From RGIG1934 sp045122895 (GTDB lineage Bacteria > Bacillota > Clostridia > Lachnospirales > Lachnospiraceae), in contig JBGVIE010000005.1 in NCBI GenBank assembly GCA_045122895.1, positions 1 to 41,012 of the forward strand: a stretch of DNA of 41,012 nucleotides, in the 5' to 3' direction. The translations under genes were made by a program, and so were the position numbers. Shown here piece by piece: positions 40,500-41,012 of the stretch (position 1 is the stretch's first letter; each line of letters begins with the position of its first letter). The notes under the pieces are model-generated. The model was not told the DNA's origin and ran no database searches. It saw only the letters and a list, made by a program, of their open reading frames with translations.

Positions 40500-40520
40500 C
40501 AGGAACCCACCTTCTATAGA

Positions 40521-41012
40521 TTAATCTTCAATATAGTCAATCAAATCAAAATCATCCTGCTTATTTGATTTAAACCATGTTCCTACCTCTTCACCGTTTA
40601 CAATTCTCTCAATGTTAGTAACATCTTCACCGTTTGCAATAACCATATCAGCACCGGATCTGCTTGCAATCTTCGCTGCCACAAGCTTTGCACTCATTCC
40701 GCCTGTTCCGACATTGCTTGATGATGTAGATTTGCCCATGCTCTCTAATTCTTCATCTATCTTCTCTACCTCTGTTATAAACTTTGCATCAGGATTTGTA
40801 TTTGGATCATCTGTAAACAATCCGTCAATATCTGATAACAAAATAAGCAAATCAGCTTTTGAAAGAGCTGTAACGATAGCTGAAAGTCTGTCGTTATCAC
40901 CAAAGTTCATCTCATATGTAGATACCGTATCGTTCTCATTAACGATAGGAATAACCTTAAGCTTTAACAATTCTTCAAATGTATTCTTGGCATTCCTGTA
41001 AGAAATCCCATT
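40521..41012 (-). CDS. proB: Glutamate 5-kinase (C-terminal part, 5' end outside window)
   Basis: The frame is open to the window edge and encodes the last 163 residues of glutamate 5-kinase, the first step of proline synthesis. Visible motifs are NAKNTFEELL, VIPIVNENDTVS, FGDNDRLSAIVTALSKADLLIL, LSDIDGLFTDDP and GTGGMSAKLVAAKIA. It ends after GTWFKSNKQ plus an acidic tail, without the C-terminal PUA domain of the E. coli enzyme, as is usual for many Firmicutes. proA is not the next gene. Confidence 0.95.
   Translation of the reverse strand, partial: NGISYRNAKNTFEELLKLKVIPIVNENDTVSTYEMNFGDNDRLSAIVTALSKADLLILLSDIDGLFTDDPNTNPDAKFITEVEKIDEELESMGKSTSSSNVGTGGMSAKLVAAKIASRSGADMVIANGEDVTNIERIVNGEEVGTWFKSNKQDDFDLIDYIED

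Overview
The window is chromosomal DNA from an AT-rich Gram-positive anaerobe of the Clostridia, most likely a Lachnospiraceae member near Lachnospira/Eubacterium. The family assignment is inferred from gene order and protein style (obgE-yhbY-nadD-yqeK-rsfS; mreBCD-PBP2-minCDE-rodA-mgsA; sepF/ylm cluster; a 953-residue PBP2) and cannot be settled without a database search. About 95% of the window is ordinary, densely packed core genome. No tRNA, rRNA, CRISPR array, intact insertion sequence or known riboswitch was recognised.

Layout: (1) 1-2390, plus strand: the 3' end of obgE, then yhbY, nadD, yqeK and rsfS, a ribosome-assembly/NAD/nucleotide-hygiene operon. (2) 2391-4970: a small accessory patch. 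It holds about 1 kb of stop-riddled relic DNA (including what looks like a DUF6017/replication-initiator tail), an AAA_15-type ATPase gene that stops just after Walker B, and an unrecognised 101-residue ORF. (3) 4991-6107: divergent lexA (minus) and a yneA-like LysM division-inhibitor gene (plus), with at least three SOS operators placed on recognisable promoters. (4) 6161-9172, minus: ttcA-like gene, a tyrosine recombinase, luxS and mtnN (AI-2/S-adenosylhomocysteine recycling). (5) 9278-12529, minus: cytidylate-kinase-like gene, flippase-like membrane protein, pssA and psd (phosphatidylethanolamine synthesis). (6) 12616-18618, minus: an HlyD-like envelope protein, yggS/ylmE, sepF, ylmH, aroB, lspA and rluD. 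(7) 18743-18952, plus: a lone DUF378 membrane protein. (8) 19000-28374, minus: radC, mreB, mreC, mreD, PBP2, minC, minD, minE, rodA and mgsA, the elongation and division-site module. (9) 28454-41012, minus: proB (5' truncated by the window edge), a beta-propeller-like unknown, DUF896, 5-formyl-THF cyclo-ligase, miaB, a SulP transporter, mutS, mutL, miaA and a PLP-dependent 'aluminium resistance' family enzyme.

Functional links: the LexA/YneA pair couples DNA damage to a division block. MutS and MutL form a mismatch-repair pair, each carrying a sliding-clamp-type pentapeptide. MiaA and MiaB modify the same tRNA adenosine (A37) in sequence. LuxS and MtnN act consecutively. MreBCD, RodA and PBP2 form the elongasome, alongside MinCDE and SepF for septum placement. 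Oddities worth attention are the non-canonical nucleotide-binding motifs of the MreB homologue, the Asp-to-Glu change at the catalytic position of MgsA, the large insertion in PBP2, and the decayed accessory patch. I did not find a convincing intact, previously undescribed system. The closest candidate is the remnant AAA ATPase locus at 3.4-4.6 kb.
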